55,034 bases of DNA from Breznakibacter xylanolyticus (GCF_003254275.1 NZ_QKZK01000021.1:4483-59516); one strand, 5' to 3'. Positions 15,487-24,525 are shown, counted from the stretch's first letter. Made by a program: numbers and translations. Notes: generated by a model from the letters alone, not told the origin.

Positions 15487-16402
15487 CGGGATTATCATTG
15501 ATCCGGCTCCTTTTCGCGCCATGAATGTGAATATGAGTCCTTTTTCGACCAATGATGCGGTCTTTAACCGAAATTTATGGATGTGTGGCGATGAGGTGAG
15601 TTCTCGGGTAATGATAAATGAAATGAGGGGCTGTTACACACGAAGTGCTAAGGAAGCCCTATTGATGGCTCTGCGTGGATTGCATCTTGCAGGGGATGAT
15701 GAGGTCTGGATTGAGACCACTACAAATAATCGTTATGTGAGTCATTGTGTGACGGATGTGATTGAATTGGTATGCCGATGGTCAAGAACTCGAACTGATA
15801 AGACTGCGGCCATATTGATTATTCATGAGTTTGGGTTTGTATATCCTGGCATAAAAGAGTTGTGTAAAACGGGATTGCCAATTATTGAGGATGGTGCCTA
15901 TGCCATGTTTTCAGAGAGTTCCGAGGGTGCTGTCGGGGTGAATGGAGATTATTCAATTTTTAGTCTCTCTAAAATGCTTCCGATGCAGGCGGGCGGTGTT
16001 TTGGTGTCTCGTCATGAGGTGTTGTCTGATGCTGATTTATCGATGGATGAATTAAAATATTTTGGTCTGTGTTATCGGTTTTGGGGAGGCAACCGGAAAG
16101 AGAACATCGCGCAGCGTTTGCGTAATTATCATCTTTATGAGGATATTTTCTTGTCGATGGGTTATGCACCACGAATGAATTTGCAGAAAGGAGATGTGCC
16201 GGCTGCTTTTTTGTTTCGTGCGACAGGAAGGGACTTGGGCGGCTTGAAAACTTTTTTACAGTCGCATGGCATTGAGTGTAGTGTGTTTTATGGCGAGGAG
16301 ACATTTTTTCTTCCTTGTCATCAACAACTTGAAGATGGATTGCCTGAGTACATCGGGGAGTTGGTAGCGTGGTTTTTTAATGCGAGTGGTACGGTTGTCT
16401 GA
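15452..16402 (+). CDS. Divergent DegT/DnrJ/EryC1-type aminotransferase
   Basis: From the ATG at 15452 the protein has 316 residues, shorter than usual (about 360-390). It keeps the PLP core: IIEDGAYAMFSES (Asp contacting the pyridine nitrogen) and GDYSIFSLSKMLPMQAGG with the Schiff-base Lys at residue 174. The N-terminal part lacks the standard DegT opening, and the C-terminal third is short, ending with an SVFYGEETFFLP segment in place of the usual HYP motif. It could therefore be a specialised or inactive paralog. The frame is open to 15392, but that start would sit deep in the preceding gene; ATGs at 15521 and 15533 are alternatives. It overlaps the cupin gene by 35 bp, indicating tight coupling. 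Substrate unknown. Confidence 0.65.
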   Translation: MTSLNSYGVFHNGIIIDPAPFRAMNVNMSPFSTNDAVFNRNLWMCGDEVSSRVMINEMRGCYTRSAKEALLMALRGLHLAGDDEVWIETTTNNRYVSHCVTDVIELVCRWSRTRTDKTAAILIIHEFGFVYPGIKELCKTGLPIIEDGAYAMFSESSEGAVGVNGDYSIFSLSKMLPMQAGGVLVSRHEVLSDADLSMDELKYFGLCYRFWGGNRKENIAQRLRNYHLYEDIFLSMGYAPRMNLQKGDVPAAFLFRATGRDLGGLKTFLQSHGIECSVFYGEETFFLPCHQQLEDGLPEYIGELVAWFFNASGTVV

Positions 16403-16426
16403 TTTGTAAAATATTAAAATTGAACA

Positions 16427-16915
16427 ATGATTTTAGGTGGGATAAAAACAGGGGATGAAGTCAATATTTATCCGTCGGTTAGTTTTAATCATGTGGTGTT
16501 TGGTAATAATCTAAAGATTGGGAAAGAATGTCAATTGTTTGGTGCTCCTGACATGCCCTTGCTAATTGGCGATAATACCATCATTGGGATGTATGTGATC
16601 ATTGATGGAAGCTGTGCCAAAATTCACATTGGTAAGAACGTGTCCATTGCACAACAAACAGTGATTGTTGCCGATTGGCAAGTTGTGGATGGATCTAAAA
16701 CAGCTGGTTACTTTGCGGTAAAATCAGCCCCTATTACAATTGGTAATAACACCTGGATCGGCTCTAGTTGCGTTATCGCACCGGGCGTGACCATTGGTGA
16801 GTGTTGTATTATCGCCACCAATAGTTATGTTGCCGAGGATGTACCTTCATATTCTGTTTACGGCGGAAGTCCGGCGCGATTGATAAAAGTCTTAAACCCT
16901 GAAGAATTGGGTTGA
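16427..16915 (+). CDS. Hexapeptide-repeat acyltransferase (LbH family)
   Basis: The 162-residue protein is built of left-handed beta-helix hexapeptides: VVFGNNLKIGKECQLFG, LLIGDNTIIGMYVII, IHIGKNVSIA, ITIGNNTWIGSSCVIAPGV and TIGECCIIATNSYV, closing with YSVYGGSPARLIK as in sugar O/N-acetyltransferases. It is paralogous to the next gene, with the same end. In this array the likely job is N-acetylation of a 3-amino-3,6-dideoxy sugar nucleotide (FdtC-like role) with acetyl-CoA in the cytoplasm. That substrate is inferred from the cupin and aminotransferase neighbours. O-acetylation is the alternative. Confidence 0.8.
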   Translation: MILGGIKTGDEVNIYPSVSFNHVVFGNNLKIGKECQLFGAPDMPLLIGDNTIIGMYVIIDGSCAKIHIGKNVSIAQQTVIVADWQVVDGSKTAGYFAVKSAPITIGNNTWIGSSCVIAPGVTIGECCIIATNSYVAEDVPSYSVYGGSPARLIKVLNPEELG

Positions 16916-16934
16916 ATATAAGTTTGTTGCGGAA

Positions 16935-17417
16935 ATGTATTTACAAAATATATTGCTAGGAAGGTGTGTATGGGTCGATCCAACTGCGTCAGTTAACAAT
17001 GTCGATTTGGGAGATGAGGTGGTGATTGGAAAGAAATGTACCGTTTTTGGGAGTGAGAATCATTTGTTGCAAATCGGTCGAAATACAAAGATTGGAATAA
17101 TGACCATTCTCAATGGTTATTCGGCTCCTTTAAGCATTGGTTCATATTGTTCTATTGGGCCGCATTGTCATTTTTTAGTCGATTCAGGTCCTACAGCCAG
17201 TCCCCGATTGTTGAAAAAGTATCCCATCAGTGCTTCTGCGATCCATATTGGGGATCATTGTCACATTGGGGCATCTTGTATGATTATTGCCGGATCTCGA
17301 GTCGGTGAAGGTGCAGTTATTGAACCCAATAGTTTTGTCAATGGTGAAGTCGAAGCATATAGTGTGTATGGGGGGAGTCCAGCCAGGTTGATTCGCAAAA
17401 TTCATTCGTCTGATTGA
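16935..17417 (+). CDS. Hexapeptide-repeat acyltransferase (paralog of the preceding gene)
   Basis: The 160-residue left-handed beta-helix protein has repeats VDLGDEVVIGKKCTVFG, LQIGRNTKIGIMTIL, LSIGSYCSIGPHCHF, IHIGDHCHIGASCMII and the closing VYGGSPARLIRK. It starts 17 bp after the previous stop and shares its layout, so the pair came from a duplication or they act on two related amino sugars. A His before the last repeat cluster (IGDHCHIG) may serve catalysis, as in this family. The amino sugar or hydroxyl acceptor is unknown. This gene is followed by a 365-bp gene-free gap. Confidence 0.8.
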   Translation: MYLQNILLGRCVWVDPTASVNNVDLGDEVVIGKKCTVFGSENHLLQIGRNTKIGIMTILNGYSAPLSIGSYCSIGPHCHFLVDSGPTASPRLLKKYPISASAIHIGDHCHIGASCMIIAGSRVGEGAVIEPNSFVNGEVEAYSVYGGSPARLIRKIHSSD

Positions 17418-17782
17418 TATCATGCGTTGATGTTTTTATTGGTCAAGAAACTTTTGATGTTGAATAGGAATACCCATGATTAATCGTACTTGCTTTTATG
17501 TTGATTCGATTGTTTTGGTGTTGAGTTTTGAAAGTTTTTAATTTTTATGAAACGCTCAAGTCATTAGTATGTGATGAACATTGTAAGAAACGTAAAAGAC
17601 TATACGCTTTAAATTTAAGTTGATGTGCAGAATATGTAACGAAGTAACTGCAAGTTCCTTTTTGTGGGATTAGGTGGCTCATATTAAAATTATGAAACGA
17701 GCCATGTCTATTGCTTCGATACACAGGAGTATGACTATTGGCGAGTTCCATGTGCCCATTGAAAACAAATTATAGACACATC
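17418..17782. other. Gene-free AT-rich gap inside the polysaccharide locus
   Basis: This 365-bp stretch has AT-rich sequence with no credible coding frame, no strong hairpin with a T-run and no clear TAnnTTTG promoter. It may hold a promoter or be the decayed remains of a gene lost in locus reshuffling; nothing in it allows a choice. Confidence 0.5.
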
Positions 17783-18733
17783 ATGAAATATCAAATTGAA
17801 CGATATTTTGCCGGGATGCGACAGGAGTGGGAAGAAGCTCTGAATAATGCTGTGAATGGCATATTTTTATTCCGGCGTGATTTTATGGATTATCATTCAC
17901 ATCGATTTGAAGATCATAGTCTGCTTGTGCGAGAGGAACAACGAGTGGTGGCATTGTTGCCTGCCAATGTGTTCAATGGTGTGTTGTATTCACATCAAGG
18001 TTTGACTTATGGCGGTTGGATCTTTTGCAAACGCCTGAGTGCCGCTCATGTGGAGCAGATTTTTGTTGAATTGGACGCGTATTGTAGGAATCATGCAATA
18101 ATTGAAATTGTTTACAAACAGAAACCTTCTGTTTTTTTACCTCGCTTGTGTGAAACCGATGCCTGGATGCTGTGGCATTTGGGGTATGAACTCTGGCGTC
18201 GTGATTTGAATTTTGTGATTGATTTGCACAATTCTCCCGGTTTTTCGCATGACAAACATTATCGATTGAATAAAGCGAAGCGTAATCATTTGAGGGTGGA
18301 TCCTCATGGAGACATTCGGCAATTAATGGAGTTAGTCGCTCATAATTTGCAGGAGCGGTTTCAATTGCTCCCGACTCATACCGCTGAAGAAGCTCTGTTA
18401 TTGCAAACGCGTTTCCCGAATCATATACACACCATCGCTGTTTTTCAGGGAGATATGTTTTTGTGTGGTGCCTGGTTGTTTGAGGATAATCAGTTTGTGC
18501 ATACTCAATATTTGCATTCAAACGAAGAAGGAAAAGCGCTCTGTGCCGTTGAATTTTTGATGGATTATCTGATTGCGAAATTTTCTGCTTCTAAAAGATA
18601 TTTGAGTTTCGGTGTTTCAACCGAAATGGATGGCAAAGTTTTAAATGAAGGGCTTGCCAGTTTTAAGGAGGGGTTTGGGGCTTCGGGAGTCTGTCATGAT
18701 TTTTATCGGAAAAAAATCATACAAATCGGGTGA
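17783..18733 (+). CDS. FemAB/GNAT-like acyltransferase (third in the locus)
   Basis: The 316-residue cytoplasmic protein has the FemAB-like plan: FLFRRDFMDYHSHRF near the N-terminus, an LPANVFNGVLYSHQGLTYGG segment, a basic stretch HYRLNKAKRNHLRV in the middle, FLCGAWLFEDN, and a C-terminal segment YLSFGVSTEMDG...LASFKEGFGA. The last resembles the KTSLGF/KEELGA segments of the two minus-strand paralogs. The ATG at 17783 is used because family similarity begins right after it; an upstream in-frame ATG at 17738 would add 15 odd residues. In many O-antigen loci such GNAT proteins sit beside FdtA/FdtB genes and may acylate the 3-amino sugar; that role is inferred here. The next gene is the FdtB-like aminotransferase. 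Confidence 0.7.
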   Translation: MKYQIERYFAGMRQEWEEALNNAVNGIFLFRRDFMDYHSHRFEDHSLLVREEQRVVALLPANVFNGVLYSHQGLTYGGWIFCKRLSAAHVEQIFVELDAYCRNHAIIEIVYKQKPSVFLPRLCETDAWMLWHLGYELWRRDLNFVIDLHNSPGFSHDKHYRLNKAKRNHLRVDPHGDIRQLMELVAHNLQERFQLLPTHTAEEALLLQTRFPNHIHTIAVFQGDMFLCGAWLFEDNQFVHTQYLHSNEEGKALCAVEFLMDYLIAKFSASKRYLSFGVSTEMDGKVLNEGLASFKEGFGASGVCHDFYRKKIIQIG

Positions 18734-18792
18734 TGTTAGCTCTGCGTGGCTTTTTGATGAATATACATCGTTAACTAGTAAAATGAAATGCC

Positions 18793-19902
18793 ATGAATGT
18801 GAAGTTTTTAGATTTAAAAGCCGTGAATAAACCATACATGGCCGAATTAAATGATGCTTCTCGTTTTGTTTTGGAACGAGGCTGGTATATATTGGGCAAG
18901 GAAGTTGAAGCCTTTGAAAATGAGTTTGCAGCTTATTGTGGGGTGGCTCATTGTATTGGGGTTGGTAATGGATTGGATGCATTGCGCCTCATTTTTGAAT
19001 CGTGCAAGCAATTGGGATTGATGGAGCCAGGTGATGAAATTATCGTTCCTGCTAATACGTTTATTGCCTCCATGTTAGCGATTACGCAAAGTCATTTGCA
19101 ACCCATTTTAGTGGATGCAGACCCTATTTCTTACAATATTGATGTTCATAAGGTCGAAGAAGTCATTACTTCGCGCACAAGAGCGGTGTTAGCTGTTCAT
19201 CTTTATGGTCGGTTGGCTGATGTGACAGCTTTGCAGGAGATTTCTCATCGCCATAATTTATTGTTATTTGAGGATGCTGCTCAAGCTCATGGCGCTCGTG
19301 ATGAACAAGGGCAATTGGCCGGAAGTTTTGGTGATGCAGCTGCTTTTAGTTTTTATCCCGGGAAAAATTTAGGGGCTTTGGGAGATGCGGGGGCGGTCAC
19401 TACTAATCATTCTCAGATTCATGAGCAGGTGAGAATGATGCGAAATTATGGAAGTTTGCAGAAGTATAATCATTTATGTAAGGGCTTTAATTCGCGTTTA
19501 GATGAGTTGCAAGCTGCTTTGTTGAGAGTAAAACTGCATGGATTGGATCAGGATAATGCTCATCGACAGCGGTTAGCTGATGAGTATCGAAAGCATATTC
19601 GATTAAAAGATACTGTTTTGCCGGATGTCAACGTTCGACAGTCACATGTGTATCATGTTTTTCCAGTCTTGCACCCCAATCGGGATGAATTACAGAAATA
19701 TTTGAGCGAGCAGGGGGTTGAAACGTTAATCCATTATCCTGTTCCTCCGCATAAACAGCAAGCTTATCACGAATGGGAGCGGCTATGTTTTCCAGCCACG
19801 GAGTATATCCATTCCAGTGAATTGAGCTTGCCCATGAGTCCTGTTCATTCATTTGATGAAATTTTTTATGTATCTGAAGTCATCAATCGTTTTCCCGGAT
19901 AA
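18793..19902 (+). CDS. FdtB/QdtB-type sugar nucleotide 3-aminotransferase (DegT family)
   Basis: The 369-residue PLP enzyme has all DegT marks: VKFLDLKA start, WYILGKEVEAFENEFA, VGNGLDAL, VPANTFIAS, FEDAAQAHGA (residues 159-168), AFSFYPGKNLGALGDAG with the Schiff-base Lys191, GFNSRLDELQAA and a C-terminal LIHYPVPPHKQQAY. The opening MxVxFLDLK and the HYPVPPH segment are typical of FdtB/QdtB, which transfer an amino group from glutamate to C3 of dTDP-3-keto-6-deoxyhexose. With the FdtA-like cupin at 15070 and acyltransferases at 16427/16935 this gives a dTDP-Fuc3NAc or dTDP-Qui3NAc pathway. Length is normal. Confidence 0.9.
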   Translation: MNVKFLDLKAVNKPYMAELNDASRFVLERGWYILGKEVEAFENEFAAYCGVAHCIGVGNGLDALRLIFESCKQLGLMEPGDEIIVPANTFIASMLAITQSHLQPILVDADPISYNIDVHKVEEVITSRTRAVLAVHLYGRLADVTALQEISHRHNLLLFEDAAQAHGARDEQGQLAGSFGDAAAFSFYPGKNLGALGDAGAVTTNHSQIHEQVRMMRNYGSLQKYNHLCKGFNSRLDELQAALLRVKLHGLDQDNAHRQRLADEYRKHIRLKDTVLPDVNVRQSHVYHVFPVLHPNRDELQKYLSEQGVETLIHYPVPPHKQQAYHEWERLCFPATEYIHSSELSLPMSPVHSFDEIFYVSEVINRFPG

Positions 19903-19913
19903 TCGTAACGAAA

Positions 19914-20882
19914 ATGGTGCAGAAACATAGGGAAGACCAAAAACTGGTTACGGTTGTGGCGCTTTGCTACAATCAAGCTCAATACCTCCGGGAGAGTTTG
20001 GATAGTATCATTAATCAGACCTATCCTGTTGGGCGTTTTTTTATCATTGACGATGGTTCAACTGATCATTCCGTGACGCTGATTCGTCAGTGGCTCGATG
20101 AACACGGTCATCCTGCCGAATTGATAGTTCATGAAAAAAATATGGGGATTACTCGTACCATCAATCATGCATTGTCGTTGTGTAATACTCGGTATTTTCA
20201 TCCATGGCCATGTGATGATATTATGTTACCTCATAAAATAGCTGATCAAGTTGCTTATCTTGAAGGGTTGAATTGGGAGCCTGGTTTTTTGTATGGCGAT
20301 TGTCAGTGGATTGATGAGCATGGGGAGATTTTTCGTGAATCGGTGATACGTGATAGGGAGCAATGGTTTCCTGAGCGTCAAATGCCCTCCGGTAATATTT
20401 TTCCTTATTTAGTGCAGCATGGGTGTTTTATTCCTACTGCATCGGGACTTTATGTGACAAAGGTGCTCAATGAATTAGGTGGGTTTGATGAGAAACTGTT
20501 TGCAGAAGACTGGGATATGTTTATGCGTATTGCTCTTCGTTATGGCATTGCTTTTAAAAAACAGGTGTTTAGTCAGTATCGACGGCATCGAGAAAGTGCC
20601 GAAATGAAAAAGGGAAGACATTATTGGGATGGGCATTTTAAGATTTTACCCCGTTTTTTGAAACTCAGCAAAGAATATGATGACCTTATTTATCGAAAAA
20701 TGTGTGAAGACGCCATTGTGGCGCACGGGCAGGGGTATCGGAAGGCGACAGGCTGGATTCGCAAACAGGCTTGCCGTAAAAGGGATCTCAAGTTATTGCT
20801 GACTTATTTTCGCTTGTTAGTTAATTCGCTTCATAATGATGAATGGTTTCGAAAAGAGAGGCAATGGAGAATTCTGAATTAG
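19914..20882 (+). CDS. Glycosyltransferase family 2
   Basis: The 322-residue cytoplasmic GT-A enzyme opens with LVTVVALCYNQAQYLRESLDSI, followed by FIIDDGSTDHS, the GITRTINHAL segment and a DDI motif (residues about 100-102) for metal-nucleotide binding. A later GGFDEKLFAEDWDMFMRI gives the acceptor-side acidic pair. There are no membrane segments. It adds one sugar to the growing lipid-linked repeat unit; donor and acceptor unknown. The start is 11 bp after the aminotransferase stop, and its 3' end overlaps the next gene by 19 bp, so translation is coupled. Confidence 0.9.
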   Translation: MVQKHREDQKLVTVVALCYNQAQYLRESLDSIINQTYPVGRFFIIDDGSTDHSVTLIRQWLDEHGHPAELIVHEKNMGITRTINHALSLCNTRYFHPWPCDDIMLPHKIADQVAYLEGLNWEPGFLYGDCQWIDEHGEIFRESVIRDREQWFPERQMPSGNIFPYLVQHGCFIPTASGLYVTKVLNELGGFDEKLFAEDWDMFMRIALRYGIAFKKQVFSQYRRHRESAEMKKGRHYWDGHFKILPRFLKLSKEYDDLIYRKMCEDAIVAHGQGYRKATGWIRKQACRKRDLKLLLTYFRLLVNSLHNDEWFRKERQWRILN

Positions 20883-21823
20883 TTTCAGTAATTATTACAA
20901 CTTATAGGCGTCCCCGTTATTTGAAAGAAACGCTGGAAAGTGTGATGGGGCAGACCTATCGAAATATCGAAGTGATTGTTGTGGATGACGGTACACCGGG
21001 GGATGAGAATTATCTCATTTGTCGTCAATGGCCAGCTATTCGTTATTTAAAGATATCAAATACCGGGAGCCCCATCGTTCCTCGAAATGTTGGTTTTAAA
21101 CAGTCTAAAGGTCTGTTTGTCGCTTTTTTGGATGATGATGATATTTGGATGCCTGAGAAGATTATGACTCAGGTGCAGATTTTGAAACAAAATCCTGATT
21201 TTGGTTTGGTTCATGGTAGTTGTTATGTCATTGATGGTGAAGGGGAGAGTACAGGTGAAGTCGTGGGGCGGCTTAAGAATAGAAGTGAAAAACATGGCCA
21301 GGTGTTTGATCGGATGGTCGGGCGTTTTACGGTGATGATGCCTACGCCATTGATTCGCAGAGAATGGGTGGAGTTGGTTGGAGGCTTTAATGAGAATATT
21401 CCGGCAGCAGGAGAAGACATGGAGTTTTTTTGTCATCTGGCATTTTATACTCCGTTTTTTTATTTAGATCAGCCGTTGGCTTTTTATCGCATACATGGGA
21501 GTGGAATATCTGTAAAAAACCCTTTATATGTGTCTTTGCCATTGGTGTTGTTTCGATTGGTAAAAAAATTGCGTCGTCATGGTTTGAGTATTCATCGATT
21601 TCGAATAATTCGGAAGCAGTTGCTGGTTTGGCAAATAGAAAAGATTCATGATTTTGGATCTTTAGGTACTGTTTTGGCGAATTGCTTGTTGATGAGTCCA
21701 TGTTTTTTTATGAATCCGGTTTTAGGATTGAGTATGGTGAAAAAGATAATCATGGTGGTTTTAAACCGGATTTCAAATAATTGCACCGAAAGAGGTCGAG
21801 TTGAAACTCGTATGGCTGTTTGA
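20864..21823 (+). CDS. Glycosyltransferase family 2
   Basis: From ATG 20864 (preceded by AGAGAGGCA, a fair ribosome-binding site) the product has 319 residues. The GT-A domain has LVSVIITTYRRPRYLKETLESV, VIVVDDGTPGD, VPRNVGFKQSKG, AFLDDDDIW (metal motif) and GGFNENIPAAGEDMEF. An ATG seven codons upstream is in frame but lies further inside the preceding gene and lacks family similarity. The C-terminal third is basic with weak hydrophobic stretches and may touch the membrane. A role in assembling the repeat unit is inferred from its place in the array. Confidence 0.9.
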   Translation: MENSELVSVIITTYRRPRYLKETLESVMGQTYRNIEVIVVDDGTPGDENYLICRQWPAIRYLKISNTGSPIVPRNVGFKQSKGLFVAFLDDDDIWMPEKIMTQVQILKQNPDFGLVHGSCYVIDGEGESTGEVVGRLKNRSEKHGQVFDRMVGRFTVMMPTPLIRREWVELVGGFNENIPAAGEDMEFFCHLAFYTPFFYLDQPLAFYRIHGSGISVKNPLYVSLPLVLFRLVKKLRRHGLSIHRFRIIRKQLLVWQIEKIHDFGSLGTVLANCLLMSPCFFMNPVLGLSMVKKIIMVVLNRISNNCTERGRVETRMAV

Positions 21824-21846
21824 AACTTTGTTTGATATATTAACAG

Positions 21847-22836
21847 ATGCGCATAGGTATTAATCCCGAGAAAAGTAAGGAGACCCCCTTGGTTCATAAA
21901 CGGCATCGAATTATCATCCCGTTTTGGATCCCGAATGTACAAGATGCTTATTTTAGGGAGCAACCCAAGGTGTTGCGTTATTGTCTGCAATCGCTCATCG
22001 ATAGCATCAATCCCCAGCAAACCAATGTGACGCTTATTAATAATCATTCGTGTCGGGAAGCTTCCGATGTTGCAGAAGAATTTGTGGCCAAAGGGTTGAT
22101 TGATAAGTATGTTGTGCGTAGTGAAAATCGGGGTAAACTTGAGAATATACTTGCTGAAGGCCGCTCCGCTTTTGAGGAGTATGTAACCATTTGTGATGCT
22201 GATTTTTTGTTTTTTAATGGGTGGGAGGATGAGGTAATTCGTGTGTTTAACAATTTTTCGAGTGCGGGTGTCGTTACTTGCTATCCTTGTCCCAATTTGG
22301 CATTTCACTATAATTCATGTTGGGTGTTAAGAAATCGGTGGTTCTTGGGATCGGTCGTATCGAATGATGATATGTCTTTGGTCGAAAAAGGTTTAGGAGG
22401 GAATTTGGAGAAGGGCATTTTTTCTGGCTTGGGATCACGTCATCGCTATTTGTGGCGCGAAAAGCAATATTATTTACGGCATGATGATATGGTCGCTATT
22501 CCGGGGGCTGTACATGCTTTAGCTACCATGAAGCGAGATATTATTGATCAGTTGCCCAAACGTAAAGTGGATGTGGTTTTTAAAAATGGGTATGAACAAA
22601 CATATCTTGATTATTTCTCTGAGCGATTGGGGTATGTGAGGTTGTCTACACCAAATTGTTATGCTTATCATATGGGTAACACGATTCCTGGTGACCTTAT
22701 TGATCGAAATAAGGTGACTGTTCGAACCAAGGGGGTGTTCCCTGATTATCGCAGCCGAAGCTATGTTTTTAATTCCGTTATCTGCCAAATCGAATCATTG
22801 CTGGTGAGGTTGTTAAGAAGAATGAATGCTTTGTAG
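21847..22836 (+). CDS. Putative GT-A fold glycosyltransferase (GT2-like, divergent)
   Basis: The 329-residue protein has a GT-A type start (HRIIIPFWIPNVQD, then LQSLIDSI and VTLINNHSC where classic GT2 have the donor-binding Asp), NRGKLENIL and CDADFLFFNGW, whose D-x-D resembles the metal site. It lacks the usual VVDDGS, having INNHS instead, so it is a divergent member. There is no signal peptide and only a weak hydrophobic C-terminus. It lies between a GT2 gene and an acyltransferase gene in one direction with short gaps. Donor sugar unknown. Confidence 0.7.
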   Translation: MRIGINPEKSKETPLVHKRHRIIIPFWIPNVQDAYFREQPKVLRYCLQSLIDSINPQQTNVTLINNHSCREASDVAEEFVAKGLIDKYVVRSENRGKLENILAEGRSAFEEYVTICDADFLFFNGWEDEVIRVFNNFSSAGVVTCYPCPNLAFHYNSCWVLRNRWFLGSVVSNDDMSLVEKGLGGNLEKGIFSGLGSRHRYLWREKQYYLRHDDMVAIPGAVHALATMKRDIIDQLPKRKVDVVFKNGYEQTYLDYFSERLGYVRLSTPNCYAYHMGNTIPGDLIDRNKVTVRTKGVFPDYRSRSYVFNSVICQIESLLVRLLRRMNAL

Positions 22837-22870
22837 TTTTTAAAAATTTGAAGTGCTGTGTATGTGGCGG

Positions 22871-23503
22871 ATGAGTCAATTTTTACAAAAAATATTTGAT
22901 AAAGTGTATTATGCTCCCCGATATGAACGAGGGGCAGAGTTACGTGGGCGCGTAACCGGATTTCAATGTGTGAAATGTGATGGAGAAAATAAAATTCCTA
23001 ATGGTTGCAGCTTTTCTGGTGATGTTCATTTAGGTTTTAGAAGCACTTTGGGGATGAATAACTGGGTGCATGGGCATGTCCGAATAGGAAGATATTGTCA
23101 GTTGGGGGCAGATGTTATGATTAATTCAACAAATCATCCCATTCATTATTTGACAACTTATATAAATCGGAACTTGTTTGGCGGTGAATTGTATCGCATT
23201 AAAGAGGTTTGTAAAATTGAGATTGGACATGATGTTTGGATTGGACATGGAGCCATTGTTTTAGGTGGGGTGCGAATTGGAAACGGAGCAATCATTGCTG
23301 CCGGAGCAGTGGTGACCAAAGATATTGCACCCTATACCATTGTGGGAGGTATACCTGCGAAGTCAATTGGGGTTAGGTTTTCGGAGAGTGTTTGTCGTGA
23401 GATTGAACAGTTGTGTTGGTGGGATATGTCTGATGAACAATTGGAAGAGATAAAACCAATTTTTTTTAAAGATTTAAGAGTGGAGAGCTTGAATGGTTTG
23501 TGA
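22871..23503 (+). CDS. Hexapeptide-repeat O-acetyltransferase (CatB/Maa-like)
   Basis: The 210-residue left-handed beta-helix acetyltransferase has MNNWVHGHVRIGRYCQLGA, INSTNHPIHYLTTY with the probable catalytic His, then CKIEIGHDVWIGHGAIVLGG, VRIGNGAIIAAGAVVTKD and the closing IVGGIPAKSIG. A C-terminal extension (QLCWWDMSDEQLEE) is typical of the xenobiotic acetyltransferase/CatB subgroup, found in capsule loci as O-acetyltransferases. The ATG at 22871 gives the shortest plausible protein; ATG 22862 and GTG 22853 are in frame. The acceptor is probably a hydroxyl of the repeat unit or its precursor. Confidence 0.8.
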   Translation: MSQFLQKIFDKVYYAPRYERGAELRGRVTGFQCVKCDGENKIPNGCSFSGDVHLGFRSTLGMNNWVHGHVRIGRYCQLGADVMINSTNHPIHYLTTYINRNLFGGELYRIKEVCKIEIGHDVWIGHGAIVLGGVRIGNGAIIAAGAVVTKDIAPYTIVGGIPAKSIGVRFSESVCREIEQLCWWDMSDEQLEEIKPIFFKDLRVESLNGL

Positions 23504-23649
23504 TTCCGATTAAAGTTCAATCTGTTTGAAGTTCGATTTTACAAGTTCAGATAGAATTCGCTAATCATCATTCTTGTGTGAGTCAGGTATGCTTTGGGCT
23601 CGTTTTAACTGAAAGTCTGTTGGGTATTGTTAAATTAAAATTGATGACT

Positions 23650-24525
23650 ATGAAAACACCGAAAATTATTGCCGAAATTGGTTGTAATCATAAGGGGGAT
23701 ATGAACATTGCCCGAGAGATGATTATCACGGCTGCAATGTTTTGTAAGGTGGATGTTGTGAAATTTCAAAAACGGAATAACCGGGAGTTGTTGTCAGAGG
23801 AAGAGTATAACACTCCGCATCCCAATCCTATTAATGCTTATGGGAAAACCTATGGAGAACATCGAGAATACTTGGAGTTTGATATATATCAGCATCAACA
23901 ATTGAAAGCATGGTGTGAGGAGCAAGGGCTGGTTTATTCAACGTCGGTATGGGACGTTACCTCGGCAAAAGAAATCACGTCCTTGAACCCGCGGCTGATA
24001 AAAATTCCATCGGCATGTAATTTAAATAAGGGCATCTTGAATTATTTGTGCGAAAATTATCCGGGTGAAATTCATCTTTCTTTAGGAATGACTACGCATC
24101 AGGAAGAGGAACAGATTGTGACTTTTTTTGAAGATCGTGAACGTGCCAAGGATTTGGTGTTGTATAGTTGCACCTCTGGTTATCCAGTCCCCTTTGAAGA
24201 TATTTGCTTGCTTGAAATATCTCGATTGCGACAACGTTTCGAGGGACGTGTAATGTCTATCGGTTTTTCAGGACATCATCTGGGAATTGCGGTAGATGTT
24301 GCTGCCATTACTTTGGGTGCTGAATGGGTCGAGCGTCACTATACACTCGATCGAACCTGGCGAGGAACCGATCATGCTGCTTCATTGGAGCCTGATGGGC
24401 TGCGGCGTTTGGCTCGGGACTGTCGGGCTGTTAGTCGTGCGTTGACCCATAAGTCGGTAGAAGTTTTAGATATCGAAACAGTGCAACGCAATAAGTTGAA
24501 AAAAAATCAGATTAAATGGCAGTAA
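23650..24525 (+). CDS. NeuB-family nonulosonate (sialic acid/KDN) synthase without SAF domain
   Basis: The 291-residue TIM-barrel enzyme condenses PEP with a six-carbon sugar (or sugar 6-phosphate) to a nine-carbon keto acid. Family motifs: KIIAEIGCNHKGDMNIA, VDVVKFQKR, YSTSVWDVTSA, LIKIPSACNLN, LSLGMTT, YSCTSGYPVP, IGFSGHHLGI and WVERHYTLDRTWRGTDHAASL, which holds metal and PEP ligands. Canonical NeuB has about 345 residues with a C-terminal SAF (antifreeze-like) domain; here the protein stops soon after the barrel. In NeuB the SAF domain contacts the N-acetyl group of ManNAc, so its loss fits a non-acetylated substrate such as mannose 6-phosphate. The first in-frame ATG is at 23578, but similarity starts at 23650. 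It overlaps the next gene by 10 bp. Confidence 0.88.
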   Translation: MKTPKIIAEIGCNHKGDMNIAREMIITAAMFCKVDVVKFQKRNNRELLSEEEYNTPHPNPINAYGKTYGEHREYLEFDIYQHQQLKAWCEEQGLVYSTSVWDVTSAKEITSLNPRLIKIPSACNLNKGILNYLCENYPGEIHLSLGMTTHQEEEQIVTFFEDRERAKDLVLYSCTSGYPVPFEDICLLEISRLRQRFEGRVMSIGFSGHHLGIAVDVAAITLGAEWVERHYTLDRTWRGTDHAASLEPDGLRRLARDCRAVSRALTHKSVEVLDIETVQRNKLKKNQIKWQ

